The notes under the pieces were generated by a model that was given only the letters and a program-made list of their open reading frames with translations, was not told the origin of the DNA and did no database searches. From contig NW_026250689.1 in NCBI RefSeq assembly GCF_024244095.1, forward strand, positions 186,001-250,000: a stretch of 64,000 bases of DNA, written 5' to 3'. Numbering within the stretch: position 1 is the first letter of the stretch; each line of letters begins with the position of its first letter. Positions 52,675-63,135 of this stretch are shown here, one piece after another. The stretch is from Nematocida homosporus (Eukaryota > Microsporidia). The position numbers were made by a program, and so were the translations under genes.

Positions 52675-54894
52675 ATGCGGAGTTATTTAAGTATTTGGAT
52701 TGGATTATTATTGATATTATCTGCTGTAGATTGTGCTGGGACTAAAGATCGGGCTGATTCGGTCTGTGCATCACAAATGTCTATTAAAGCGATCTGTGCG
52801 GCTGAATTAGAGAAGTTTTCGGCTGAAGAGCTGTTAACGACTTTGCGTGCTAGTAAAGTAACTAGTCAGCACTTTGCCTTTGGAACACCGACTAGAAAGG
52901 GCAAAAAACTAGCACTACGGTGCTTGGAACGGCCAAAGCAGATCATTGATCGCTTCTTGGCAATGAGCCAGCCGGATGATGAGGGAGAGGGGGCATTAGA
53001 CAGTGTAGAAGGTCTTGATGAGGACTTTCACTGCAACTACCAGCGACTTATGGAAATGATTATGGCGCATCAAGAGCTGGCTAAGGATATTGAAACTTCG
53101 TTTATGCGGCATTATAAGGCCAGCTATGGAAAAGAGATGTCGGAGGGATTGAAAGAATACTTTCAAACTCGGACGGACGTTCTGTTTAATCATTTGGACC
53201 GGCAAATAGGTGTTCTGGAGTTGGTGAGTGATAAAGTAGTGATTAGAAGTTCGACTATGGCTGCACTTCTTTTGGATTTACTGGTTGATATGAAGAACAG
53301 TATGCCACCCGAGATATACGAACAAAGCAAAGGACCATACACTGATTTAATGAAGAGAATTATGGAGCAGTTGATTGTCTATATGCTTAAGGAAAATGCC
53401 GGACTTAATGTTTTGTTGAGAAAGATAGCTAGTGTAGAGGATTTACCGATTGATATTAGTGAGCCACATGCGAACATTCAGTACTTTATTAAGGACATTC
53501 AGAATATTCAAGCTAGATATCGGGCTAATCTTGCTTTAGAACAAGCTTTGGGGATAACTGATGAGGACGATCCTAATCTATTGATTGTTGATGAGTACAA
53601 TGCTATTCCCGTCACTCCATCTCCAGTTGTGTCAGAATTCAAGAACTCAATTCTTTCTATGCTAGATGATTCAGCCTTGCTTATCTTTCAGTCGAGATTG
53701 CGCGACTTGATTAAGACGAAGGTAAACTTGCTTGGAACAGTTAAAAAGGACCAACTCGGCCAAATATACATGACGCGGCCTTATTTCAAGGCAATTTACA
53801 CTCTTATTGAGGAGCTGTTCGTTTTGAAGTACAAAAACATGTACTATGGCTTGCTAGTTAAGCTGCGGCCTAAAATTGCTATGGCCGACCGGCCTGTAAT
53901 CCCACCCTTCTTTGAGGAGCGGGCTTTGCTGTTGGGGAAAGAGATAATCAAGTGGAATTTGTGCACGCATGATCACAAAAGTGTGGTCGGGGCCCTAGGA
54001 ATTAATGAGGCTAATATGGTTCGCTTGTTGCATCAGTCACTAGATAAGATTGTTTTGAGTTACTCTTACTTGGCAAGACGGCTAGAATTTCAAAAGAAGA
54101 CTAGAAACTTCTTCTGGCAGTTCCTCAAGGCCTTAAAGGAACCGAATATTTCAACGCTCATGGATTTACAAACAGTTGAAAAAGGTCTTGATCTGTCTAA
54201 CGCCGAAATGAAGAAATTACTATCTCATTGCCAAACCCTTTATAAGGGAGAGGCACGACGACTGTTTAAGGCCATTCTCAATCGAACTAATAGGCTTTCG
54301 CAATACATAAACCGACAAAAAGGTCCGGCAACAAGAACTAGGTCGTTCTTAGCTAAACTCGGCACTTATGTTAGGAAGCTCTTTGTTATTAATCCTCTCT
54401 ACTTGCCTCTTCCGTATCAACAAGAACTGCGCGATGCAATCAGTATTCTCGAGTCTAATGGCTCTAATGCTTTAATCACTCGATTAGATGCTGAAAGCCT
54501 GTCACTTAAGGAAAAACTGACCCGGTATCGACTGGTCCTTACTGAACTTCTACCGATTTACCATAAAATAGATATGCTCCTAACGTTCCTTGTTGATGAA
54601 AACGACCAAGCAAACTATCGAGCTTACCAAGAAATGCTGAGACAGGAACTGATTGCTCTGGATCTTGAGAGTATGAAAAAGCTTCCGTTCAAGCAATACT
54701 TGAGCTCGCTTGTCCAGTCCAAGAAGCACTTTACTTCCTCTAAAGCCACCCAAGAGTATCTTAGCGAAATCAAGCAAGCCATTGAAGAAACCCGCAAGGC
54801 AATCAGTTGTGCCAAACAAGATAAAAAAGCAGCCAAAGTCAATGCTCAGCCTGATGATATCTTAGATAAGCAAGATATAAAAAAGAAGCTATGA
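52675..54894 (+). CDS. Large secreted helical protein, unknown function
   Basis: The 739-aa protein has a clear signal peptide (MRSYLSIWIGLLLILSAVDC, cleavage about residue 20-22). The rest is almost wholly helical and charged, without a later membrane span, ending in a Lys-rich tail (DILDKQDIKKKL). A few Cys near the N terminus may form disulfides. No family is recognised. It is likely secreted or on the spore or cell surface. It opens a block of secreted genes (52.7-59.3 kb). Confidence 0.7.
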   Translation: MRSYLSIWIGLLLILSAVDCAGTKDRADSVCASQMSIKAICAAELEKFSAEELLTTLRASKVTSQHFAFGTPTRKGKKLALRCLERPKQIIDRFLAMSQPDDEGEGALDSVEGLDEDFHCNYQRLMEMIMAHQELAKDIETSFMRHYKASYGKEMSEGLKEYFQTRTDVLFNHLDRQIGVLELVSDKVVIRSSTMAALLLDLLVDMKNSMPPEIYEQSKGPYTDLMKRIMEQLIVYMLKENAGLNVLLRKIASVEDLPIDISEPHANIQYFIKDIQNIQARYRANLALEQALGITDEDDPNLLIVDEYNAIPVTPSPVVSEFKNSILSMLDDSALLIFQSRLRDLIKTKVNLLGTVKKDQLGQIYMTRPYFKAIYTLIEELFVLKYKNMYYGLLVKLRPKIAMADRPVIPPFFEERALLLGKEIIKWNLCTHDHKSVVGALGINEANMVRLLHQSLDKIVLSYSYLARRLEFQKKTRNFFWQFLKALKEPNISTLMDLQTVEKGLDLSNAEMKKLLSHCQTLYKGEARRLFKAILNRTNRLSQYINRQKGPATRTRSFLAKLGTYVRKLFVINPLYLPLPYQQELRDAISILESNGSNALITRLDAESLSLKEKLTRYRLVLTELLPIYHKIDMLLTFLVDENDQANYRAYQEMLRQELIALDLESMKKLPFKQYLSSLVQSKKHFTSSKATQEYLSEIKQAIEETRKAISCAKQDKKAAKVNAQPDDILDKQDIKKKL

Positions 54895-55170
54895 AAAGCT
54901 AGTATGCAGAATATTACACTAACAAGCAATAGGATGGCGTTTTAAATAAATCCCATTAATTTTATGCTCATATCATATCATACCAGCCCTGCCTAACCCA
55001 ATTAGGGCGTGTCTTTTCTTTAAAGGTTAACCGCAGCGAACAAGATGCGCTAGATTGTTTGATTTGGTATTAAGCTGCTTTATTGATAAGAAGGAAGCTG
55101 TTGTTCACTAAAAGATAAAGTTGAATTTGGGATAGATAATTGATTGGTTGTTTTTGCTTCTAAATTAGAA
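54895..55170. other. Intergenic, no gene seen
   Basis: AT-rich unique DNA; TAAATAAATC occurs about 50 bases after the stop and could serve the upstream gene. Confidence 0.45.
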
Positions 55171-55190
55171 AATTTCCTAATATGGTAATT
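55171..55190. promoter_or_regulatory. Degenerate copy of the palindromic site
   Basis: AATTTCCTAATATGGTAATT matches 13 of 16 core positions of the 29-32 kb palindrome. It lies about 41 bases before the ATG at 55230, close to the 36-38 base spacing elsewhere. That spacing argues for the 55230 start over the ATG at 55182, which falls inside the site. Confidence 0.5.
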
Positions 55191-55229
55191 TTGTTGTTAT
55201 GTACTTTCAACCGATTTTTTGCATCAAAT

Positions 55230-56006
55230 ATGTTTAATCAAAAGACAAGAGCTATTGTCAAACTACATATGCTGTTATGTATGTGTTTGCTTATTTTGAG
55301 TTGTCAAGGAGCTAGTGCCGCAAGCCAACCTAACACGGCAGTAATAATTCCCCCAACATTGATGGATTTGGCCAATAATAACTTCATTTGGGCTCAAAAC
55401 AGACTAGAACAGATTAATAAGGCCAATGATGGCGATGAAATGACTCTAAATGATGCCGACGCCTTCATCGAATCCGGGTTTTATGCAGAATTGGGATTCG
55501 AGCAAGATGATTTAGACCGAGTTAAGCGTATAGCATCTCTGCTAAAGGGTCTATTTATACAAACTAATATGACTAAAATCGATGCATCCTATAATATAAA
55601 TGATGTCCCCGAGCTTATAGTTTTATACCATGCTTTAAATCGCAACCTAAAAGGGGAAAACCCAAAGACCCCTACAACCATCGATTCCAAGCATAAACGC
55701 TTCGTTGAAAACCTGGCCATGTTCGTTTATTCAGCTATTTATTTAAAGGATAATACGCCAGATGGTTTTGATCTATTTGAAAAAAGATGCTTAGGATCTT
55801 CAGAATATGCCAACATTACCGGAGCCCCATTAGACAATGATAAGCAACCTTTATTCTCAGGGGACTATCGCACATTTATTCGCACGAAGGAGCAGATTTC
55901 CTCCTTGGAAAATAGTCCTCTCCTTAAATACGCCCACCCAATCAACACTGGGATTTATCTTAAGGGTTTAAAATATACCTATTGTCGTGCCCCGGGGAAG
56001 GGATAG
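55230..56006 (+). CDS. Secreted protein, N-terminal part of a possibly broken gene
   Basis: From the ATG at 55230 the product is 258 aa; an in-frame ATG at 55182 would add 16 residues. A signal sequence MLLCMCLLILSCQGASA follows a short basic start. The rest is a soluble mixed helical domain with Asn-x-Ser/Thr sites (NMT, NIT). The frame stops at 56004-56006. Coding-like sequence continues in another frame downstream, so this may be the ectodomain of a longer membrane protein. The family is not recognised. Confidence 0.55.
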   Translation: MFNQKTRAIVKLHMLLCMCLLILSCQGASAASQPNTAVIIPPTLMDLANNNFIWAQNRLEQINKANDGDEMTLNDADAFIESGFYAELGFEQDDLDRVKRIASLLKGLFIQTNMTKIDASYNINDVPELIVLYHALNRNLKGENPKTPTTIDSKHKRFVENLAMFVYSAIYLKDNTPDGFDLFEKRCLGSSEYANITGAPLDNDKQPLFSGDYRTFIRTKEQISSLENSPLLKYAHPINTGIYLKGLKYTYCRAPGKG

Positions 56007-56289
56007 TACCTTTCAACCAAACATATTCGACTAAAGACCGATTTTGAAGAGGACGATGGGAGAATTTATTCAACTCTGCTTCTTCGGGAGTCTCAGATAT
56101 GTTACTATAGCTTAGGTTCTCTTTATCGTACGTCATCTTGAGATCTAGAATTCGCTCTTCTCACAAACTCAGATTATATTTATATCCTGAGATTGTGATT
56201 TCTAATTCAAGATTTAATCGCGTTCGCTGCGATCAGTGCCAAGCCGATAAGTATTCCAGAACTTTGCCCCTGTAGATAACTTACTTTGA

Positions 56290-57393
56290 AGTGGAGGCCG
56301 GCGAGGACACCACACCTATAATAAGAAAGAAAGGACGATCAATATAGTCGATATAGACCCCAGCAATCCATTGGTTTACCCGAAACTTTTCCCTACAGGC
56401 ATATCCGATCAGACTTGGCTGTCTTTTACTATTGCTGCTCGTTTAAGAAATGCTAAAGATAATGAATACGCCATGGTGGCCAATGATAAGAACTATCGGA
56501 TTGTTCGAGTTATACTAGACCCCACGAGATCCTCTTCCGATTCTAGCTCCGCAGCTTCAAGCCTACTCAAACTAGCCACTGGTGTTTTAGTCGGTACTGT
56601 TGTACTTGCCAGTGGATTTATAGTTTCTGTGCTCAGTGCCAATTTCGCTTCTATCAGTGCGTTTTCATACATAACAGAGCCCGCTGTCATACTAGTCACG
56701 GCAACGGTCTTTTCTCTTATGCTTCTATTCCTCGGAAACCTCTCAAGCACTAGCTCTACCAAGATCCGTCCATTTGCATACGGCCTCTTTAGCGCACTTA
56801 TGGTTTCACTAACTATTGTCCTATCGCTTATCGTTTTTTACCAAACAATCAGCTATTCTAAGCAGTCTGGAGATAATGGTATGATTGTAGCCAATGTCAT
56901 TATTTTGGTCTATCAGGCAATATCATTCTTCTCGATCTGTTTATGTTTGGCCATCAGAGGATTACTTAACAAGTTTGCCAAGGGTATAACTAGACGAGTC
57001 CATTGGATGCTCTATGTCATGGCATTCCTATTGACTCTTCCTGTTCCAATCCTTTCTATCTGCGGCTTGCTATTTGATGCTCAAGTTCTTCTCAACTCTC
57101 ATATTCTAACGGTTGCTGCTATTCTCTTTGCCGCAGCTGCATTCATCCATGTCTTTGGCCACTGGTTTAATGAAGATATATCTGAAGACGGCAGCATATC
57201 TAAGCGAGATTCTAAAGACACTATGGTCAAAATAATTAAGTTACTGATCCTTCTCAGTATCATGACCGCATTGCTTGCATTCGCAGCCTGGGCCATCAGC
57301 TACTACACCATCCGGTCTGAATCGCACGCCTATACTGGTTCTTTAATTGAGAAGGTCTCCCGCTATCTAAAGTTCATCCCACAGCCCAACTAA
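56290..57393 (+). pseudogene. Multi-pass membrane protein, 5' end disrupted
   Basis: The frame is open from 56290 and reads protein-like before any ATG (NIVDIDPSNPLVYPKLFPTG); the first ATG is 56473 (306 aa). Six to seven membrane spans follow from about 56545. The 56007-56290 stretch has coding-like pieces in another frame interrupted by TGA and TAG. The simplest reading is one ancestral gene, signal peptide plus ectodomain (55230-56006) plus this membrane domain, now broken by frameshifts and stops. Two separate genes, with this one starting at 56473, is the alternative. Confidence 0.5.
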
Positions 57394-57651
57394 TCCAACC
57401 AATCCAACTAATCCAACTATTCGGAATAAATCAATCTTAATCCATATTGTTATTTAACTTAAACTCTATCTACTAGATAGATTATTAAGAGCTGTGTTAT
57501 TTTAAATCTAAAAACAAGAAGCTAAGCTTACCATAATTTGGAAAGAGTCTATGATCATTTAATATTTCATTTTGGTTAAGTTAAGTTGGGTTAAGTTATG
57601 TTAGTATGTCTAAATAATTAGATATGTAATTGAGTTAAGACAGAGTACTGG

Positions 57652-57657
57652 TTTATT
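57652..57657 (-). terminator. AATAAA just after a stop codon
   Basis: TTTATT on the plus strand, four bases beyond the stop of the minus-strand 57661 gene on its coding strand. Confidence 0.45.
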
Positions 57658-57660
57658 GGG

Positions 57661-59253
57661 TTAGTTGGATGGAGTTGGAGCTGGTCGGGTGATTCTGGCA
57701 TGAAGTAGCTTCAAGGAACTAAAATCGAGTTTCAGGATCTCAGTTTTGATCTGCTTAATGACTTTGTGATGAAGCTTTTGATAGGTTTTTTTGATATGTC
57801 TTCTAATCTTGTGTAAGCTTTTCAGTTGATGGCTGATATCGTTGATAACGGGAGTACACCATTCTCTGTACTCTGAGGTCTGGTTTGGTTGATTAAAGAG
57901 TTTTTGGGTTAGCAAGGCCAGCTGATTCTGATGATGTAGATAGGCTATATGAATAATCTCATCTAATTCGTCAGTCACTTTCGAGTCTTTCTTGCTTAGA
58001 ACGTTGCGGAAAATGGTGATTAGCATTTTGACTTCGCTTGGGTCATAGGGAGAGTTGGAATCGACATTGAGGAAGTACTCGAGGACGCCCCGAAGGAAGA
58101 GCAACTTAGCATTATATTTGTCAGATATGTAGATTAACCTAGAACGAGTTTCAGTGGCTGCGGTGTTATCTAGTACATCTGCCCGAGCACTTAGAGTTTG
58201 AACGAAAGAAATAGTGTTATTGATAGAATTAAGGGCTGCTCTGAGAAGCTTGCCGTTGGCTAGTATATCATTACGTAGTTGCTTCCAAAAAGACCAGTCA
58301 ATTACAGTAATTGACATATATTTCTGGATGAAGTCTTGGAATGCAGTATCAAGCCACACTACCGGGCTGTGTCTACTCGGTTGTGCATTATGGCAGGATT
58401 CCAAACAACTAACGGACCAGATAGACTCATAAGTCTGCTGAAAGCCATGGGAGATCAGGATTGCGTATTCATCCAATAGTCTCATTAGCACTAAGTTAGG
58501 TCGTTCTGTTGCAATTTGAGCATCCGGGTCATTTGATCTCTTAATATAGTAGATAAGCTGTTCTTTGATAAACACAAACTTCGAGATAGACTTTTCTACT
58601 TCGCTAAAGACATGTCGCATATCAGATCGAGCATTAATGCACTGGGATATGCCACTAAATAGAGCGCCAGGAGTATATTGAGTCGTGGTGGGCGGAATCT
58701 GGGAAATGCCCCAAATAAGGTGCAGTTGCTCAAAATGATCTGTGCCGGCCAGGCTGCCCATTAGAAAAAGTGGACGAGAAGCTGCGCTTATTCGTGCTTT
58801 ACGTGGATTAGCAAACAGAAAGCCCAGGATGTCCTTAAGATAGCCATTGCGTTGAGCTATGGCCGCATCTTTAGCGATGTTTCTCTTGGTGCTTATTGAG
58901 CGCTTGGATATCTCCAAGAGCGGCGCTGCTTCAATAGCCGAGGCCAGAGACGGAGCATTGGATACGACTCTAGTGGTATCGCCAAATTGAACACCCACAC
59001 TCAAGTCATATTTTATTCCAGCCGGCGCGGTATCTTTCGGCGTCTTAATCGACATTGGCAAGGCTACCGAATCTTGGTCTACATAAGTGGGATTAGACCA
59101 GGTCGGGGCTATAGTCGGCCCAAATGGCAAGGCGTTGCCCATGCTCAGTGTTGTACCAATAGCCGCCACTCCACTGACTGCTGCCCCCAAAACCTGGTTG
59201 GCACCTAGCAATAAGCCTAGAGTCATCAGCTGTGTTATGCTCAGCAACCACAT
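57661..59253 (-). CDS. Secreted protein, unknown function
   Basis: The 530-aa protein has a signal peptide (LLSITQLMTLGLLLGANQVL, cleavage near residue 23). A Gly/Thr/Pro-rich stretch, then a long helical region, follow. It contains several Cys near residues 210 and 285-290 and ends in a basic helical tail (KIRRHIKKTYQKLHHKVIKQ). No membrane anchor is visible. It is similar in layout to the 52675 protein but I see no residue-level homology. The family is not recognised. Confidence 0.7.
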   Translation of the reverse strand: MWLLSITQLMTLGLLLGANQVLGAAVSGVAAIGTTLSMGNALPFGPTIAPTWSNPTYVDQDSVALPMSIKTPKDTAPAGIKYDLSVGVQFGDTTRVVSNAPSLASAIEAAPLLEISKRSISTKRNIAKDAAIAQRNGYLKDILGFLFANPRKARISAASRPLFLMGSLAGTDHFEQLHLIWGISQIPPTTTQYTPGALFSGISQCINARSDMRHVFSEVEKSISKFVFIKEQLIYYIKRSNDPDAQIATERPNLVLMRLLDEYAILISHGFQQTYESIWSVSCLESCHNAQPSRHSPVVWLDTAFQDFIQKYMSITVIDWSFWKQLRNDILANGKLLRAALNSINNTISFVQTLSARADVLDNTAATETRSRLIYISDKYNAKLLFLRGVLEYFLNVDSNSPYDPSEVKMLITIFRNVLSKKDSKVTDELDEIIHIAYLHHQNQLALLTQKLFNQPNQTSEYREWCTPVINDISHQLKSLHKIRRHIKKTYQKLHHKVIKQIKTEILKLDFSSLKLLHARITRPAPTPSN

Positions 59254-59504
59254 TAGGAATTATAGCAACACGCAGGCTTATATACTTTTTCCTCAGGCAA
59301 TCATTTGATAGGCTGTTAATATTCTGCCAATCTAATATTAACTTAATTTCAGCCCAACTAAACTCCATCAATTGATCAATAACTTATCATTATCAGCCAA
59401 TCCAACCCAGCACAGTCCATCGCATTCCAAGATACACAGCCGGACAAGACATAAGAAGCATCAGATAGTATTTAGGTCGTTCCTACCTCAATCCAACCCA
59501 TCCT

Positions 59505-61598
59505 ATGCTAGTCTTTTATATAATTATTGTGTGTTTACCCTCTATGAAGGAAGTACAGCCCGCTAAGGGAAGAAGAAGGACGGTTATGCATCCTAAAGAA
59601 ACAGCCCAAGAAAAAGCCAGAAGAAGCTCAGTGGTGGCCAAAAACACCTCTCGAGAGTTCCTTTGCAACATTCAGGCCACGATCCAAAGTCTACTTGACC
59701 AGGAAGATACGACCAAGAACAAGACTATTACAGTGGAGGATTCAGGGCCAAAGCGATATCAGTTGGAAATGCACAATGGAAAGCCAGCCTGGATAGAAGG
59801 CAACTACACAATTTCAACCCTTCTACAGGAGTTAGCTTTAGTAGACATAAACTTTCGCACAGTTATTGTGCCAGAGGACCGGCTAAACGAAGATCCAATG
59901 GCCAGACTGACTCGGCTTATTAAAAACTGCTTCTGGAAGAATCTGCGACGAGTGCTAGATAAGGATGGGCTAAAGTTAGCCCTAATTGACACCAAAATCA
60001 AGCGGGTTGAGTATTTTCTTTATGTGCCGGCCGCAGATGCAGCTGCCTGTTCGTACTACAAGAACCTAGAAAGTGCTCTAAAAGCCGATTCATTTCAGAT
60101 CAAGCTTTTGAAAATCACCTTGCAAAAGAACAGCCCCGGAATCTTCTTTGGTGATACATTTGCGTCACGCGAAGTTCTTTGTAATACATCGCCGGGTCTA
60201 CTGACTCTGTCTACCCGTCGTTTTCGTCTCTCGAGTAGTGAGTCGCCTTCTCTTAGTGCGCCTGAGCGGCTAGGTAGTTGGCACAATCCTATTATTAGCC
60301 GAAGTGCTACAGTGGTGGCGGAAGATGGACCTTGCCCCTTTTATGTTCCTGGTGGGCGGTTCAATGAAATGTATGGCTGGGATTCGTACTTCATTGCCAA
60401 AGGCCTTATTCATTCGGGAGAGCTAGGAGAGGCCATGTGTATCGCGGAGAATCTGCGCTATCAAATAGATTCGTATGGAAAGATTCTTAATGCTAACCGA
60501 AGCTACTATCTGTTTAGAGGCAATCCGCCACTGTTCTCAACTCTGATCGACGAGGTGATTGAGCAATTGGGTCCCGACGAAAGAGAGACACATGCTGCCT
60601 GGATTGAAAGCTGTCTGGATGCCGCCCTTAAGGAGTACAAGTATTTTGATCGGGGCTACAACGCCGAGCTTGGGCTTACTCGCCATGCACCTGGCGGCAA
60701 AGGCATTCCAATGGAAACTGAAGAGGGCCATTTCTATTCAGCTATTCGTACTTATGTTCCAGGAGCGACCGACTGGACGGTTAGTGAGCTTGAGGCCTAC
60801 ATTGAGAGGTACAACCGCGAGGAGGAGACTAGTGTTATGCTTGAAACTTATTTACAGCACGACCGGGCAGTCAGAGAGTCAGGCCACGATAACTCCAAAC
60901 GAGTAGAAGGCTTAGCTGCAGATCTTTACACCGTCGATCTTAACTCTTTACTGTACAAGACCGAAATGGACATTCTTCGCCATCGTGACATACCCGAGCT
61001 ACAAGCGAAAGCCGCCCAAAGAAAAGCGGCAATTAACACAATCCTCTGGAATGGCACAGCATATTACGACTATAATATGCACACCAAGGAACTATCTAAG
61101 TATAAAGGAGCGTCTACTCTCTATCCTTTGTTTAGTCGAGCAGCAGATCCGGAAAAGGCAAAGATCCTCATTGCGAATCTTGATGATTTGGTGGGTCCGG
61201 GTGGGATCCTAACTGGAACGAAAGAGAGCTGCCTTCGCGAGCCGGGTGAGCCGCAAAGACAGTGGGACTATCCTTATGGCTGGGCTCCTCACCAAATGCT
61301 TGCCTGGGTAGGTCTTATCAACTACAACGAGCACGCGCGAGCGCGCAATCTAGCCCTTCGGTGGTGTACCATGGTAGGTCGGATCTTCTCTCAATACAAC
61401 GGCGCTGTGACTGAAAAGTACAACGTTGAAGTGGGGTCGCATAAAGTTGAAGCCGAGTATGGCAACATTGGGGCTGAGATTGAGTACGTGCCTAGGGAGG
61501 GCTTTGGCTGGACGAACACCTCCTGGCTAGTTGGTCTGGCGCTTTTGAATGAAACAAGCCGAAGAGAGTTATATGCACGCATTAACCTCGGCCAGTAA
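59505..61598 (+). CDS. NTH1: Neutral trehalase (GH37)
   Basis: The 697-aa protein has both GH37 signatures, PGGRFNEMYGWDSYF and QWDYPYGWAPHQ. The regulatory N-terminal part of fungal neutral trehalases is recognisable: RRSSV, a PKA-type site, and DQEDTTKNKTITVEDSGPK, the calcium-binding-like segment, then TISTLLQELAL. It hydrolyses trehalose, the main sugar store of microsporidian spores, to glucose. The first 13 residues (MLVFYIIIVCLPS) are hydrophobic and precede a second ATG at 59544 (MKEVQPAKGRRR); cytosolic trehalases would start at the latter, a secreted form at the former. Confidence 0.88.
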   Translation: MLVFYIIIVCLPSMKEVQPAKGRRRTVMHPKETAQEKARRSSVVAKNTSREFLCNIQATIQSLLDQEDTTKNKTITVEDSGPKRYQLEMHNGKPAWIEGNYTISTLLQELALVDINFRTVIVPEDRLNEDPMARLTRLIKNCFWKNLRRVLDKDGLKLALIDTKIKRVEYFLYVPAADAAACSYYKNLESALKADSFQIKLLKITLQKNSPGIFFGDTFASREVLCNTSPGLLTLSTRRFRLSSSESPSLSAPERLGSWHNPIISRSATVVAEDGPCPFYVPGGRFNEMYGWDSYFIAKGLIHSGELGEAMCIAENLRYQIDSYGKILNANRSYYLFRGNPPLFSTLIDEVIEQLGPDERETHAAWIESCLDAALKEYKYFDRGYNAELGLTRHAPGGKGIPMETEEGHFYSAIRTYVPGATDWTVSELEAYIERYNREEETSVMLETYLQHDRAVRESGHDNSKRVEGLAADLYTVDLNSLLYKTEMDILRHRDIPELQAKAAQRKAAINTILWNGTAYYDYNMHTKELSKYKGASTLYPLFSRAADPEKAKILIANLDDLVGPGGILTGTKESCLREPGEPQRQWDYPYGWAPHQMLAWVGLINYNEHARARNLALRWCTMVGRIFSQYNGAVTEKYNVEVGSHKVEAEYGNIGAEIEYVPREGFGWTNTSWLVGLALLNETSRRELYARINLGQ

Positions 61599-61616
61599 TT
61601 CTAACCCAATAGGGAC

Positions 61617-61622
61617 AATAAA
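61617..61622 (+). terminator. AATAAA after the trehalase stop
   Basis: AATAAA lies 18 bases after the TAA at 61596-61598. Confidence 0.45.
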
Positions 61623-61770
61623 CACTTTTAGGCACAATATATCTTAATCATCCAATTATATAGCAGCTGTGCGGCCTTAGGCCAGTACGAACTTGTAATT
61701 TATTCTATAACTCTAATAAACTGGTTGCTATTTATGCCTTATCAACTATCCAAGTCTAGCCACAATAGCT

Positions 61771-63135
61771 CTAACGGAACCAGCTCGATAAATAGGCAGG
61801 AATGAAGCCTCGGCGCGTGGGTTTGGGCAGTATATTTTCAAGTCCAAAGATACTGGCTCCAAAAAAGGCGTATCCCCAACTTTGACCGAAGCAATAGGCC
61901 AAAACCAGATCTATCAAGTGGCCAACGATATCGGAGTATCTTTGGCAACGGCTGGCAGCCAAGATAAAAAGGCCTAGAAAAACCGTATTTGGTAGGGACA
62001 AATGCCAGTCCGGCCTACCGATTTTAAGCCGGCTAGTCCGCAGTAACTTACTATAGTTGTCCAAACTGCCTTTAAGCCAGTCTTTTAGTTGTTGCGGGAA
62101 GGTCTGAAGGGAGAGGTAGGTGTTGGCCGCACTGGACCATAATGAACTTTCTGGCCCGCGCATGAAGTCTTTACCGGTTGCCTTCTCGCCATTGACCTCA
62201 AAGCCTTCTCCGCCTACTGGCTTGCGCTGGAGAATAGTTAGGAACACGCCAGTTTTGAAATGCTTCAAGTAAAACCGACTGTCCTGATGAATGGGTAAGC
62301 CAAGCGATGGTGTTCCTTCTTCACGAATGAGCACAAACTGTGAATGTTCAGAAGGTGTTGGCGTGCAAGAGACTTCTTGGTTTGTGATAGTTAGGGGCGA
62401 AGCTACATCAAATGTCTGCAGAAACTCACTGCTCTCTAGATGTTCCAAATGCACAATCATCCCACTAACTAATGGAATTGCGGGCGGCGGGTTGCCTTCG
62501 TGTCCTTCTATATAGAGCCGCCAGAAAGACTCTTCTTCCGTTGCAAAGACCGTTCTAAATCCACTGCCCATCTTGCCGCCATACTCACCATAGAAAGACT
62601 TACCTGGCTTGATTCTAAACCCTTTACTCTGTAAACGCACCAAGTCCGTGGAGAGCAAAGCCGGGCCTAAGTTATTTCTTGCTGGCCATCCAAAAGACCC
62701 AATAGCCAGTACAGCGGCTACAGCAATCGGCCAAGCGCTTCTTCGCCGTAGAGACAAAGCAACAGCTCGGCCAAAGCCAAGCGGAGAAACCATTGGCACC
62801 GCCACCGCCAACCAGCTGAGCACTGAGTATTTCTCAGAAAGAACTCCAAGAAGCAGCCCTAATGTCTCACTTGAGGCCGTCCACGGAATGTTTTCTTCAT
62901 TCAGTAGCAGATAGAGGAGAGGTGCGCTCTTGGCAATATTATTGCCAACTACTAAACAGGACAAGATAGCCCCAACAATGCCGGATATTTGGTGGGCGTG
63001 ACCACTCACTCCATAAAGACGCTCAGCCAGCCATTGCACCGGCAGAGAACATGGGATGTCTATTACATCAACCCCAGAAAGAAGACTTGCTAGAACAACC
63101 GTGCAGATACCTGCACTAACAAAACGCTGCCTCAT
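61771..63135 (-). CDS. Multi-pass membrane protein with MIR-like domain (PMT-related)
   Basis: The 454-aa protein has N-terminal hydrophobic segments (about 8-25, 48-75, 88-120, 130-150), a lumenal-type middle (about 165-340) and C-terminal spans (about 385-430). The middle has two MIR-like units, GMIVHLEHLESSEFLQTF and RFYLKHFKTGVFLTIL, with QEVSC between them. MIR repeats flanked by membrane spans are the layout of protein O-mannosyltransferases. The N-terminal catalytic motifs of PMTs are not visible and the protein is about 300 aa shorter, so it may be a reduced or inactive relative. Confidence 0.55.
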   Translation of the reverse strand: MRQRFVSAGICTVVLASLLSGVDVIDIPCSLPVQWLAERLYGVSGHAHQISGIVGAILSCLVVGNNIAKSAPLLYLLLNEENIPWTASSETLGLLLGVLSEKYSVLSWLAVAVPMVSPLGFGRAVALSLRRRSAWPIAVAAVLAIGSFGWPARNNLGPALLSTDLVRLQSKGFRIKPGKSFYGEYGGKMGSGFRTVFATEEESFWRLYIEGHEGNPPPAIPLVSGMIVHLEHLESSEFLQTFDVASPLTITNQEVSCTPTPSEHSQFVLIREEGTPSLGLPIHQDSRFYLKHFKTGVFLTILQRKPVGGEGFEVNGEKATGKDFMRGPESSLWSSAANTYLSLQTFPQQLKDWLKGSLDNYSKLLRTSRLKIGRPDWHLSLPNTVFLGLFILAASRCQRYSDIVGHLIDLVLAYCFGQSWGYAFFGASIFGLENILPKPTRRGFIPAYLSSWFR

